From assembly GCA_016721505.1 (NCBI GenBank), contig JADKHX010000001.1, forward strand, positions 372,001 to 436,000: DNA of 64,000 bases, in the 5' to 3' direction. Shown piece after piece: positions 51,143 through 59,057 of the stretch (positions within the stretch are counted from its first letter, which is position 1; each line of letters starts with the position of its first letter). The position numbers and the translations under genes are program-made. Under the pieces are notes generated by a model. That model was not told the DNA's origin. It worked only from the letters and a program-made list of their open reading frames with translations, and did no database searches. Source of the DNA: Rhodocyclaceae bacterium (lineage in GTDB: Bacteria > Pseudomonadota > Gammaproteobacteria > Burkholderiales > Rhodocyclaceae).

Positions 51143-52732
51143 ATGACACAGCAAGCGACCAAGTTTTCAAAAATTTTGATTGCCAATCGCGGAGAGATTG
51201 CCTGCCGTGTGATTCGCACAGCGCGGGCGATGGGCTACGCAACGGTCGCCGTGTATTCCGATGCTGACGCTAACGCAGCGCACGTTAGCCAAGCCGATGA
51301 AGCCATCCGGATTGGTGGTTCGGCGGCAGCGGAGTCCTATCTGAATATTGCCGCCCTGATGGCGGCAGCGAAACGTACTGGTGCCGACGCAGTGCATCCG
51401 GGTTATGGATTTCTCTCGGAAAACGCGACGTTCGCTCAAGTCTGTAGCGACAATAATTTGGTTTTCATCGGGCCGCCGCCCGAGGCCATCGTCGCCATGG
51501 GCGACAAGGCACTGGCCAAGCGGCGCATGATCGCGGCAAAAGTGCCGACCGTACCTGGCTATTTGGACGACGAACAAAGCGATGCGCGCCTACTGGCAGA
51601 AGCCAGCGCGGTCGGATTTCCACTACTGGTCAAAGCGGTGGCGGGTGGTGGCGGGCGCGGCATGCGCCTGGTCGCATCGCTAGCCGAGATGCCCGACGCC
51701 ATTGCCAGCGCGCGGCGCGAAGCCCTGTCGGCGTTCGGCTCGGATGTGATGATGCTGGAGCGCTTGATCGAGCGCGGGCGGCACATTGAAATTCAAATTT
51801 TTGCCGATGCGCATGGCAATGCCGTGCATCTTGGTGAGCGTGATTGCACGGCACAACGACGACGGCAAAAAGTTATTGAAGAAGCTCCGTCACCTATCGT
51901 GTCGCCAAAGATGCGGGAAGCGATGGGCGCTGATGCGGTCGCTGCCGCGCTTGCGGTTGGTTACCGTGGTGCAGGAACGGTCGAGTTCATCGTTGATGCC
52001 GATCTAAATCACTACTTCCTTGAGATGAATACGCGTTTGCAAGTTGAGCATCCGGTGACCGAGTTGATCACTGGTCTGGATTTGGTCGAGTGGCAACTGC
52101 GCGTCGCTGCTGGCGAGCCGCTGCCGTTAACGCAAGCGCAAATCAAATTCAGCGGCCACGCGATTGAAGCGCGGCTGTATGCCGAAGACCCGTACAAAAA
52201 CTTCGCCCCGCAGACCGGCCAGATTTTGCACTTCCGCCCTGCCGATGCCGCAAATGCTGGCGTGCGCATAGACGCAGGAATTATTGAAGGCGGTGCAGTT
52301 ACGCCGTTTTACGATGCGATGGTGGCGAAAGTAATTGGGTATGGGAAAACCCGGACCGACGCGATCCGCTGTTTGATGGCCGCGCTTGCCGATGCACCTT
52401 TGCTGGGACTCGCAAACAACGGCCGCTTCCTGCATGACCTGGTCGATCACGACGCGTTTCGAAGTGCACAAATGCATACCTCACTGCTCGATGAATGGGC
52501 AGCTAGCGGCGGACCATTGATGCAACGACCTATGCCGCAAAACGAGGACTGGGCGCTCGCCGCCGCGCTGTTTGCCGATGGCAGCGGCTGGCGTTCGCCT
52601 AGCGTTAGTGCATTCAAGATGAGATTGTGTTGCGGCGATGTGGAACGGGCTTTTTGGTTGATGCGCGTGACAACCAAGTCACTGTTTCGCCAGTTGGTGC
52701 TGTACCCGCCGTCAATCGCGGGAGAGGTCTGA
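51143..52732 (+). CDS. Acyl-CoA carboxylase biotin-carboxylase (alpha) subunit, first part
   Basis: ATP-dependent carboxylation of biotin. 529 residues in this frame: FSKILIANRGEIACRVIRTARAMGYATVAVYSDADANA, HPGYGFLSENATFAQVC, KAVAGGGGRGMR, LGERDCTAQRRRQKVIEEAPSP, EMNTRLQVEHPVTE are all intact. The BCCP part with its biotin Lys lies in the -1 frame (52627-53136); a shift at the TTTTT run near 52651-52655 would join them into a normal ~660-residue subunit. A dispersed-repeat copy (52688-52715) sits just after. Pseudogene, programmed frameshift or sequencing error cannot be told apart here. Confidence 0.85.
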   Translation: MTQQATKFSKILIANRGEIACRVIRTARAMGYATVAVYSDADANAAHVSQADEAIRIGGSAAAESYLNIAALMAAAKRTGADAVHPGYGFLSENATFAQVCSDNNLVFIGPPPEAIVAMGDKALAKRRMIAAKVPTVPGYLDDEQSDARLLAEASAVGFPLLVKAVAGGGGRGMRLVASLAEMPDAIASARREALSAFGSDVMMLERLIERGRHIEIQIFADAHGNAVHLGERDCTAQRRRQKVIEEAPSPIVSPKMREAMGADAVAAALAVGYRGAGTVEFIVDADLNHYFLEMNTRLQVEHPVTELITGLDLVEWQLRVAAGEPLPLTQAQIKFSGHAIEARLYAEDPYKNFAPQTGQILHFRPADAANAGVRIDAGIIEGGAVTPFYDAMVAKVIGYGKTRTDAIRCLMAALADAPLLGLANNGRFLHDLVDHDAFRSAQMHTSLLDEWAASGGPLMQRPMPQNEDWALAAALFADGSGWRSPSVSAFKMRLCCGDVERAFWLMRVTTKSLFRQLVLYPPSIAGEV

Positions 52733-53136
52733 CGGAGAGGGGGCGGACCGCCACGTCCGATTGTCAACACGCATGGACTGACCCATCGAAACCGATCGTG
52801 TCCGCTTTTCACGACCGATTGAACGAACTACATATCTCGCGCGACGCCGCAGTGTTCGTGTTCAACGAAGTTTCGCCATTTCCCAAAGCCGCTGACAACA
52901 CCGATCCGCGTCATGCCAAGAGCAGCGTCGCCGGAACCGTTGCGCGGCTCGATGTCGGGGTCGGCGATACGGTGAAGGAAGGGCAGACGCTAGCCATCGT
53001 CGAAGCCATGAAAATGGAAACCCGCGTGATTGCAAACTCAGCAGGAAAAGTCTCCGCTATCCACACCAAAGCCGGCGAGCAAGTCGCTGCCGGAACGGTG
53101 CTCATCGAAATTGATATCGAGGTAAAACCCACATGA
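52627..53136 (+). CDS. Acyl-CoA carboxylase alpha subunit, biotinyl part in -1 frame
   Basis: The C-terminal biotin carboxyl carrier domain: GTVARLDVGVGDTVKEGQ, EAMKMETR (biotinylated Lys in EAMKM), and a hammerhead end VAAGTVLIEIDIE. About 170 residues from GTG 52627 if started independently; homology becomes clear only around residue 70. The segment from the repeat onward (SPVGAVPAVNRG...) is not typical of the BT linker. As an independent protein it could still be biotinylated and serve in trans. Its TGA stop overlaps the next ATG. Confidence 0.72.
   Translation: MLRRCGTGFLVDARDNQVTVSPVGAVPAVNRGRGLTERGRTATSDCQHAWTDPSKPIVSAFHDRLNELHISRDAAVFVFNEVSPFPKAADNTDPRHAKSSVAGTVARLDVGVGDTVKEGQTLAIVEAMKMETRVIANSAGKVSAIHTKAGEQVAAGTVLIEIDIEVKPT
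52688..52715 (+). repeat. Dispersed ~27-bp repeat, copy 10
   Basis: Copy with CTGTACCCGCCGTCA, just after the alpha-subunit frame change; read as SPVGAVPAV in the -1 frame, the usual register of the family. Confidence 0.78.
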
Positions 53137-54011
53137 ACAACTCAACTGAAAAAGCCATCATCACCTGCGCGCTAACCGGCGTGCTAACCGACCCGAAGCA
53201 ACATCCGGTACCGGTCACCGCCAAGGAAATGGCCGCCTCGGCACGTGACGCCTACAACGCCGGCGCCTGCATGATGCATGTGCATTTGCGTCAGCAGAAG
53301 GAAGGAATGGGGCATCTGCCGTCGTGGGATCCGGACGTTGCCGAAGAAATCATCAACGCGATTCGCGCGGCCTGCCCGGGCGTGATCATCAACCTGACCA
53401 CCGGTGTCGTCGGTCCAGACATCTCCGGCCCGGCCGCGTGCATCCGTCGCATCAAACCGGAAATCGCCGCATGCAATGCAGGCACCTTGAACTATTTGAA
53501 GATCAAAGAGGACGGTCGCTGGGCCTGGCCGCCGATGGTTTTCGATAATCCAGTCGCCAAGGTGAAACAGTTTCTGGACGTGATGGCCGAGACCGGCACG
53601 CTACCCGAATTTGAGTGCTTCGACGTCGGCATCGTGCGCTCGGTCGGCATGTTCCGCAAAGCCGGCATGACCAAACATCTGGATTACAACTTTGTCATGG
53701 GCGTGGCTTCCGGCATGCCGGTGGATGGCGACTTGCTCGAATTGCTATTGCGCTGGAAGGAACCCGATGCAACCTGGCAGACCACGCTGATTGGCCGTGC
53801 CGAGATCTGGCCAGTGCATCAGCGCACAGCGGATCTGGGAGGCATGTTGCGCACCGGCTTGGAGGACACGTTTTACCTGCCTGATGGCAGTCGTGCCAGT
53901 GATAATGGTGCATTGATCGAGGCGCTTGCCACCTGCGCCAAGAATGCAGGACGGGAAATTGCCAGCCCGGCAGAGGCGCGGGTGAGGTTGGGATTGGGGG
54001 TAGTTCACTAG
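53133..54011 (+). CDS. BKACE (3-keto-5-aminohexanoate cleavage-type) enzyme
   Basis: 292 residues. Zinc enzyme family that condenses a beta-keto acid with acetyl-CoA to give acetoacetate plus a new CoA ester. Motifs: IITCALTGVLTDP, CMMHVHLRQ (HxH zinc ligands), VIINLTTG, GTLNY, ECFDVGIVRS. In the liu pathway the analogous last step is done by HMG-CoA lyase, which is absent here; the BKACE may replace it, implying a beta-keto acid intermediate. Start overlaps the previous stop; last gene of the operon. Confidence 0.88.
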   Translation: MNNSTEKAIITCALTGVLTDPKQHPVPVTAKEMAASARDAYNAGACMMHVHLRQQKEGMGHLPSWDPDVAEEIINAIRAACPGVIINLTTGVVGPDISGPAACIRRIKPEIAACNAGTLNYLKIKEDGRWAWPPMVFDNPVAKVKQFLDVMAETGTLPEFECFDVGIVRSVGMFRKAGMTKHLDYNFVMGVASGMPVDGDLLELLLRWKEPDATWQTTLIGRAEIWPVHQRTADLGGMLRTGLEDTFYLPDGSRASDNGALIEALATCAKNAGREIASPAEARVRLGLGVVH

Positions 54012-54109
54012 ACCCGAAGAGGGCGCTATCGCCGCACCTATTTGTCGCATTCCGCGACGAACTGAAACGCGGCAGCGCTCTCGTTGCGAGCAGATGCGAA
54101 AATGTCGCA

Positions 54110-54760
54110 ATGAACAAAATCCGCTCCGTCACCATCGACCTTGATGGCACACTCCTCGACACTGCGCCTGACCTCGGTGCGGCAGCCAACGCAATGCTGG
54201 TCGAGCTCGGACACACACCTTACCCAATTGCGACGATCACAGAATTTGTCGGGCTGGGTATTCCCAATTTGGTCACACGTTGCTTGCCCGGCATCGACGT
54301 GGAGGCGCAAGCCAACGCGATGGCGATTTTCCGCAAGTATTACGCGATTGAAAACGGTCGCCAGTCGCGTGTTTACGCCGGCGTGCTCGAGGCGCTGGCG
54401 GCATTTCGTCAGGCAGCTTTGCCTATGGCCGTGGTGACCAACAAAGCGACCGCATTCACCGATCCGCTGTTGCAAACTACCAATCTCGCGCAGTGGTTTG
54501 CATTCGCCATTTCCGGCGACACGTTGGCGCAAAAAAAACCCCATCCGGCGCAATTGCTCCACGCATGCGAACGCTTCGGCACATCACCACAAGAAAATTT
54601 ACACATCGGCGATTCGGCCACTGATGCTGCTGCTGCGCGGGCTGCGGGCTGCCCGGTGCTGTTAGTGTCTTATGGCTATGATGCCGGCGTACCTGTGCAG
54701 GACGTGGATTGCGATGGTATAGTCGGCTCGTTACTTGACGCGGCACGGCGTGTAATTTAA
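54110..54760 (+). CDS. gph: Phosphoglycolate phosphatase
   Basis: 216 residues. HAD-superfamily phosphatase: DLDGTLLDT (nucleophile Asp and DxD), VVTNK (motif II), KKPHP (motif III Lys) and IGDSATD (motif IV). Removes phosphoglycolate left by DNA repair or photorespiration-like oxygenation. The position directly in front of trpE is typical of Burkholderiales and relatives. Separate from the catabolic operon by ~100 bases. Confidence 0.9.
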   Translation: MNKIRSVTIDLDGTLLDTAPDLGAAANAMLVELGHTPYPIATITEFVGLGIPNLVTRCLPGIDVEAQANAMAIFRKYYAIENGRQSRVYAGVLEALAAFRQAALPMAVVTNKATAFTDPLLQTTNLAQWFAFAISGDTLAQKKPHPAQLLHACERFGTSPQENLHIGDSATDAAAARAAGCPVLLVSYGYDAGVPVQDVDCDGIVGSLLDAARRVI

Positions 54761-54785
54761 CGGCGTGTCACCAGCACCAACTGAC
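54759..54785 (-). repeat. Dispersed ~27-bp repeat, copy 11
   Basis: Perfect-looking reverse copy between gph stop and the trp leader, overlapping the gph stop region at its left edge (the stop is 54758-54760). Confidence 0.92.
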
Positions 54786-54797
54786 AAACTCAATCAA

Positions 54798-54890
54798 ATG
54801 CACAATTCACCATCACTGATGACCGCCTTCCCTGAGCAAATGCTCTGGGCGGAGGCTTGGCCCTGGCGGCCCTGCACTATCGCGCGTTAA
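54798..54890 (+). CDS. trpL: trp operon leader peptide
   Basis: 30-residue frame MHNSPSLMTAFPEQMLWAEA followed by WPWRPCTIAR, with three UGG codons at residues 17, 21 and 23. It ends 69 bases before trpE, and is followed by a terminator-like hairpin, the standard layout for ribosome-mediated attenuation. The start could instead be the internal ATG at 54819 or 54840; no strong Shine-Dalgarno is seen for any. Confidence 0.7.
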   Translation: MHNSPSLMTAFPEQMLWAEAWPWRPCTIAR

Positions 54891-54904
54891 AGCGCCCTGC
54901 CCGC

Positions 54905-54932
54905 CGCGTGCACCTTGTGCGCGCCTGTTTTT
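54905..54932 (+). terminator. trp attenuator terminator
   Basis: Stem CGCGTGCA / TGTGCGCG (8 pairs, two of them G-U) with a 3-base loop, then CCTGTTTTT. The upstream GGGCGG (54847-54852) and GGCGGCC segments could pair with CCCGCC at 54899-54905 as the competing antiterminator. Promoter not identified; it may lie in or next to the repeat copy. Confidence 0.6.
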
Positions 54933-54959
54933 GTCTCAGTTTTTGTGTGGAGCTCTCCC

Positions 54960-56495
54960 ATGAATGAATCCGAATTCAACCGGCTCGCCGCCGCTGGCTA
55001 TAACCGCATTCCGGTGACGCTAGAAACTTTTGCTGATCTCGACACGCCACTGTCGATTTACTTAAAACTCGCCAACGAACCGAATTCATATTTGCTGGAA
55101 TCGGTACACGGCGGCGAACGTTTTGGTCGTTATTCGTTTATCGGCTTAGCTGCCAGCACACGAATTTGCGTCAAGGACGGCAGCATCATGCTTTTGAACG
55201 GTAATCGCGTTGCCGAGCGCCGCGACCATACCAATCCGATGACTTATATCAGCGAATTCATGGCTCGTTTTAAGGTGCCTGATTTGCCCGGCTTACCGCG
55301 TTTTTGTGGCGGTTTGGTTGGCGCTTTTGGATACGACACAGTGCGATTCATCGAACCGAAGCTGGCAACCGAAGCGCATGCGAAAAAACCCGATCCGCTA
55401 GACCTGCCGGACATCATGCTGCTGCTCTCTGATGAAATCGCTATCGTCGACAATCTCTCCGGCAAACTGACGCTAGTGGTTTATGCCGAGCCCGGCTTTC
55501 CCGGCGCGTGGCCGCAAACGCAGGCGCGCTTGAAACAGTTGGTGGGCAAACTGCGCGAGCCGGTTCAGCTACCCGCTGATACGCACGGCGTGTCCCCTGA
55601 AACGGGGATTACATCACCAGCACAAATAAGTGAATTTGGCGAAGAAGCCTACAAAGGCGCAGTACGTCGCGCCAAGCAATACATCGTCGATGGCGACATC
55701 ATGCAGGTGGTGATCTCGCAGCGCATGAGCCGCCCCTATGCGGCTAGTCCGCTGGCGCTTTACCGCGCTTTGCGCACTACCAACCCTTCGCCCTACATGA
55801 TCTTTTTCAATTTTGGCGACTTCCATGTGGTCGGCGCTTCGCCCGAGATTCTGGTGCGGCTTGACGATGATGAACATGGCCAGCCAGGTGAGCGCCGCGT
55901 CACCCTGCGACCGATCGCCGGTACCCGCAAGCGTGGCGCAACGACCGTCGAAGACGAAGCGCTTGCCGCAGAATTATTGGCCGATCCGAAGGAATGCGCC
56001 GAGCATCTGATGTTGCTAGACTTGGGTCGCAACGACATCGGTCGCGTGGCTAAAACCGGTAGCATCAAAATCACCGATAAATTCATCATCGAGCGCTACT
56101 CCCACGTGATGCACATTGTCTCGAATGTCGAAACGACGCTACGTGATGACGAAGGTCCGCTATCGGTGCTCAAAGCGACCTTCCCGGCCGGAACGGTATC
56201 CGGTGCTCCAAAGGTCCGTGCCATGGAAATTATTGACGAACTAGAACCCAGCAAACGTGGAATTTATTCCGGTGCGGTGGGCTATCTGGGTTTCAATGGG
56301 GATATGGATTTGGCGATTGCGATTCGCACCGCGGTGATCAAGAACGGTCAGATTCATGTCCAGGCCGGTGCCGGTATTGTGGCCGATTCGGATCCGGATG
56401 CCGAGTGGCAGGAGACCTTATCCAAAGCCCGCGCCGTGCTGCGCGCGGCAGAGTTGGCCGAGTCCGGTCTCGACACGCGGTTTGGTCAGGAATAG
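54960..56495 (+). CDS. trpE: Anthranilate synthase component I
   Basis: 511 residues from ATG 54960 with GGAG upstream. Makes anthranilate from chorismate and ammonia, with TrpG. The feedback-binding LLES motif (YLLESVHGGERFGRYSF) is present, and the chorismate site (RPIAGTRKRG, LLDLGRNDIGRV, FPAGTVSGAPKVRAMEIIDELEP) is complete. At residues ~208-222 a repeat copy interrupted by extra bases is read as HGVSPETGITSPAQIS, in the linker before the catalytic half. First enzyme gene of trpEGDC. Confidence 0.95.
   Translation: MNESEFNRLAAAGYNRIPVTLETFADLDTPLSIYLKLANEPNSYLLESVHGGERFGRYSFIGLAASTRICVKDGSIMLLNGNRVAERRDHTNPMTYISEFMARFKVPDLPGLPRFCGGLVGAFGYDTVRFIEPKLATEAHAKKPDPLDLPDIMLLLSDEIAIVDNLSGKLTLVVYAEPGFPGAWPQTQARLKQLVGKLREPVQLPADTHGVSPETGITSPAQISEFGEEAYKGAVRRAKQYIVDGDIMQVVISQRMSRPYAASPLALYRALRTTNPSPYMIFFNFGDFHVVGASPEILVRLDDDEHGQPGERRVTLRPIAGTRKRGATTVEDEALAAELLADPKECAEHLMLLDLGRNDIGRVAKTGSIKITDKFIIERYSHVMHIVSNVETTLRDDEGPLSVLKATFPAGTVSGAPKVRAMEIIDELEPSKRGIYSGAVGYLGFNGDMDLAIAIRTAVIKNGQIHVQAGAGIVADSDPDAEWQETLSKARAVLRAAELAESGLDTRFGQE
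55585..55625 (-). repeat. Dispersed repeat, copy split by an insert
   Basis: ACGGCGTGTC (55585-55594) is followed by about 18-21 extra bases with a CCCC-TGAAAC-GGGG hairpin, then ATCACCAGCAC (55613-55623). Each half matches the repeat; total length keeps the trpE frame. Confidence 0.7.
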
Positions 56496-56507
56496 GAGGG
56501 ACATCCC

Positions 56508-57104
56508 ATGTTATTAATGATCGACAACTACGATAGCTTCACCTACAACCTGGTTCAGTATTTCGCCGAGCTCGGTGAAGACGTACGGGTATATCGCAAC
56601 GATGCAATTTCCATCAAGGAAATTGCCGCCATGAAACCAGCACGGATTGTGATCTCGCCCGGACCATGTTCACCTGCCGAGGCGGGGATTTCTGTCGCGG
56701 CAATTACCGAATTCGCCGGCAAGGTGCCGCTGCTCGGCGTGTGCCTCGGCCACCAAAGCATAGGTGCCGCATTCGGCGGCGAAATCATTCACGCCAAGCA
56801 GTTGATGCACGGCAAGACATCTCCCGTTCTGCATAATGGCGTTGGAGCGTTTGCTGGATTGCCGAGTCCGCTGACCGTCACCCGTTATCACTCGCTGGCG
56901 ATACGCCGCGACACTCTGCCGGACTGTCTCGAAATCACAGCGTGGACCGACGACGGCGAGATTATGGGGGTGCGGCATCGGACGCTAAATGTTGAGGGTG
57001 TGCAATTCCATCCCGAATCGATTTTGACTGAATGCGGCCATGCATTGCTGAAGAATTTTTTACAAAACTCGACTCGAAATTCGGCATCGGAAACCGCATC
57101 ATGA
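56508..57104 (+). CDS. trpG: Anthranilate synthase component II (glutamine amidotransferase)
   Basis: 198 residues, usual length. Class I amidotransferase: IDNYDSFTYNLVQYF, GVCLGHQSIG (nucleophile Cys), and the His-Glu in VQFHPESILTE. Supplies ammonia to TrpE and, in many proteobacteria, also to para-aminobenzoate synthase. AGGAGG precedes ATG 56508, 12 bases after trpE. Its stop overlaps trpD as ATGA. Confidence 0.95.
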   Translation: MLLMIDNYDSFTYNLVQYFAELGEDVRVYRNDAISIKEIAAMKPARIVISPGPCSPAEAGISVAAITEFAGKVPLLGVCLGHQSIGAAFGGEIIHAKQLMHGKTSPVLHNGVGAFAGLPSPLTVTRYHSLAIRRDTLPDCLEITAWTDDGEIMGVRHRTLNVEGVQFHPESILTECGHALLKNFLQNSTRNSASETAS

Positions 57105-58144
57105 CACCACAAGAAGCGCTGCAACGAACCATCGAACATCGTGAAATTTTTCACGATGAAATGTTGGATTTGATGCGCCAAATTATGGCGGGTGAAATTT
57201 CACCGTTAATGGTCTCCGCCATTTTGACTGGCTTACGGGTCAAGAAAGAAACCGTCGGCGAAATTTCCGCGGCCGCCATGGTGATGCGTGAATTGTCCAC
57301 CAAAGTCGTGCTGACGGACAGCACACGCGCGGCAAATTTTGTCGACATCGTCGGCACCGGCGGCGATGGCGCGCAGACTTTTAATATCTCGACTGCATCA
57401 ATGTTTGTCGTCGCTGCCGCTGGCGCGACAGTAGCCAAACACGGTGGTCGCGGCGTGTCATCCAAATCCGGTGCAGCGGATGTGTTGGAGGCATTGGGTG
57501 CCAACATCATGCTGACGCCAGCACAAGTCGCTGAATGCATTGAGACAGTTGGATGCGGATTTATGTATGCACCGAATCATCATCCGGCGATGAAAAATGT
57601 CGCACCAGTGCGCCGGGAGATGGCGGTGCGCACCTTGTTCAATATTCTCGGCCCGCTGACCAATCCAGCCAATGCCGCCAACACCTTGATGGGTGTGTTT
57701 CATCCTGATTTGGTCGGCATCCAAGTACGCGTGATGCAACAACTGGGTGCGCATCATGCGTTGGTGGTGTGGGGTAAAGACGGCATGGATGAAATCTCGC
57801 TGGGCGCGACAACGCTGGTCGGCGAACTCAAAGACGGGCGCGTGACCGAGTACGAAATTCATCCCGAAGATTTTGGAATGGCGATGGCATCCAACCGCAG
57901 TTTGCGCGTGGCGAATGCCGAGGAATCGAAGATGATGATGCTCAGCGCGCTGGGCAATGCTAGCGGCACACCGCGTGAAATTTTGATACTGAATGCGGGG
58001 ACGGCTTTGTATGCGGCCAATCGTGTTGCGTCAATCGCTGAGGGCATCGTGTTGGCACGCGAGACCATCGCTTCTGGCGCAGCACGGCAAAAACTCGACG
58101 AATTTGTCAGTTTCACAAAATGCGCTACGCAAAACAATGTCTGA
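57101..58144 (+). CDS. trpD: Anthranilate phosphoribosyltransferase
   Basis: 347 residues from ATG 57101. Transfers phosphoribose from PRPP to anthranilate. Motifs: VDIVGTGGDGAQTFNIST (PRPP loop GTGGD), KHGGRGVSSKSGAADVLEALG, FGHLTNPA-like LGPLTNPANA and the YALVVWGKDGMDE-like HHALVVWGKDGMDE. The long frame to 57032 is a shadow. The stop overlaps trpC by 8 bases. Confidence 0.95.
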   Translation: MTPQEALQRTIEHREIFHDEMLDLMRQIMAGEISPLMVSAILTGLRVKKETVGEISAAAMVMRELSTKVVLTDSTRAANFVDIVGTGGDGAQTFNISTASMFVVAAAGATVAKHGGRGVSSKSGAADVLEALGANIMLTPAQVAECIETVGCGFMYAPNHHPAMKNVAPVRREMAVRTLFNILGPLTNPANAANTLMGVFHPDLVGIQVRVMQQLGAHHALVVWGKDGMDEISLGATTLVGELKDGRVTEYEIHPEDFGMAMASNRSLRVANAEESKMMMLSALGNASGTPREILILNAGTALYAANRVASIAEGIVLARETIASGAARQKLDEFVSFTKCATQNNV

Positions 58145-58925
58145 CATTCTGAAGAAAATTCTCGCCGTCAAACACGTTGAAGTTGTGGCGGCGCTGGCGG
58201 TCAGGCCGCTTGATGCAATGAAAAATCTGGCGTTGGCGATGCCACCGCCGCGCGATTTTCTCGGAGCAATCAAACAGCGAGTTGGTGCTGATGACACGGC
58301 GGTAATAGCCGAGATCAAAAAAGCCAGCCCGTCGAAGGGCGTAATGCGTGCATATTTTCGCGCTGCCGAGATTGCCGCTGACTACGCCGCGCACGGAGCC
58401 ACCTGTTTGTCGGTATTAACTGATGCAGAATTTTTTCAAGGCTGTCCGGCGTACTTGCGCGAGGCGCGTGCGGCTTGTGATTTACCGGTTTTACGCAAAG
58501 ATTTTTTGGTCGACGTTTATCAAGTTTATGAAGCGCGAGCGATGGGCGCGGACGCAGTTTTGCTGATTGTCGCGGCGCTGACTCTGGCGCAAATGCAAGA
58601 AATGGAAGCCGTCGCACAGAGCCTCGGCATGGCAGTGTTAGTTGAATCGCATGATGCCGCCGAACTGGATATTGCGCTCCGTTTGAATACGCCATTGATC
58701 GGCATCAATAATCGGAATCTGCGTACCTTTGAGGTCAGTCTTGAGACGACCCTGGGGCAGTTGGCGCGTATTCCATCTGATCGAATTGTGATAACCGAGT
58801 CCGGGATACTTGCTCCTCAAGATGTCGCGAGAATGCGTGCCGCAGGCGTTCGCAGCTTTCTGGTTGGCGAGGCATTTATGCGGATGCCTTCGCCGGGCGA
58901 GGAACTAGCACGCTTGTTTGCATAG
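58137..58925 (+). CDS. trpC: Indole-3-glycerol phosphate synthase
   Basis: 262 residues from ATG 58137 within the trpD end. Closes CdRP to indole-glycerol phosphate. Motifs AVIAEIKKASPSKGVM (catalytic Lys), LSVLTDAEFFQG, LRKDFLVDVYQVYEARAMGADA, VLVESHDAAEL, IGINNRNLRTFEV and ITESGIL. A repeat-like stretch (58278-58301) is read as RVGADDTAV right before the EIKKASPSKG strand. No trpBA follows; they must lie elsewhere. Confidence 0.95.
   Translation: MSDILKKILAVKHVEVVAALAVRPLDAMKNLALAMPPPRDFLGAIKQRVGADDTAVIAEIKKASPSKGVMRAYFRAAEIAADYAAHGATCLSVLTDAEFFQGCPAYLREARAACDLPVLRKDFLVDVYQVYEARAMGADAVLLIVAALTLAQMQEMEAVAQSLGMAVLVESHDAAELDIALRLNTPLIGINNRNLRTFEVSLETTLGQLARIPSDRIVITESGILAPQDVARMRAAGVRSFLVGEAFMRMPSPGEELARLFA
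58278..58301 (+). repeat. Dispersed repeat, possible copy in trpC
   Basis: GCGAGTTGGTGCTGATGACACGGC matches the repeat core with few changes and is read as RVGADDTAV in the usual register. Confidence 0.55.
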
Positions 58926-59057
58926 CTCTTTGCCTTGTTGGATTGGTCTTCTGTACCGAAAAGTAGCAAATTAAGCTGTTGCAAATTTACACAAAACCCA
59001 TGCCGGCATTGGCAAATGGACTTGTCAGCAAGCGCAGAACGCGGCATATTCGGACTT

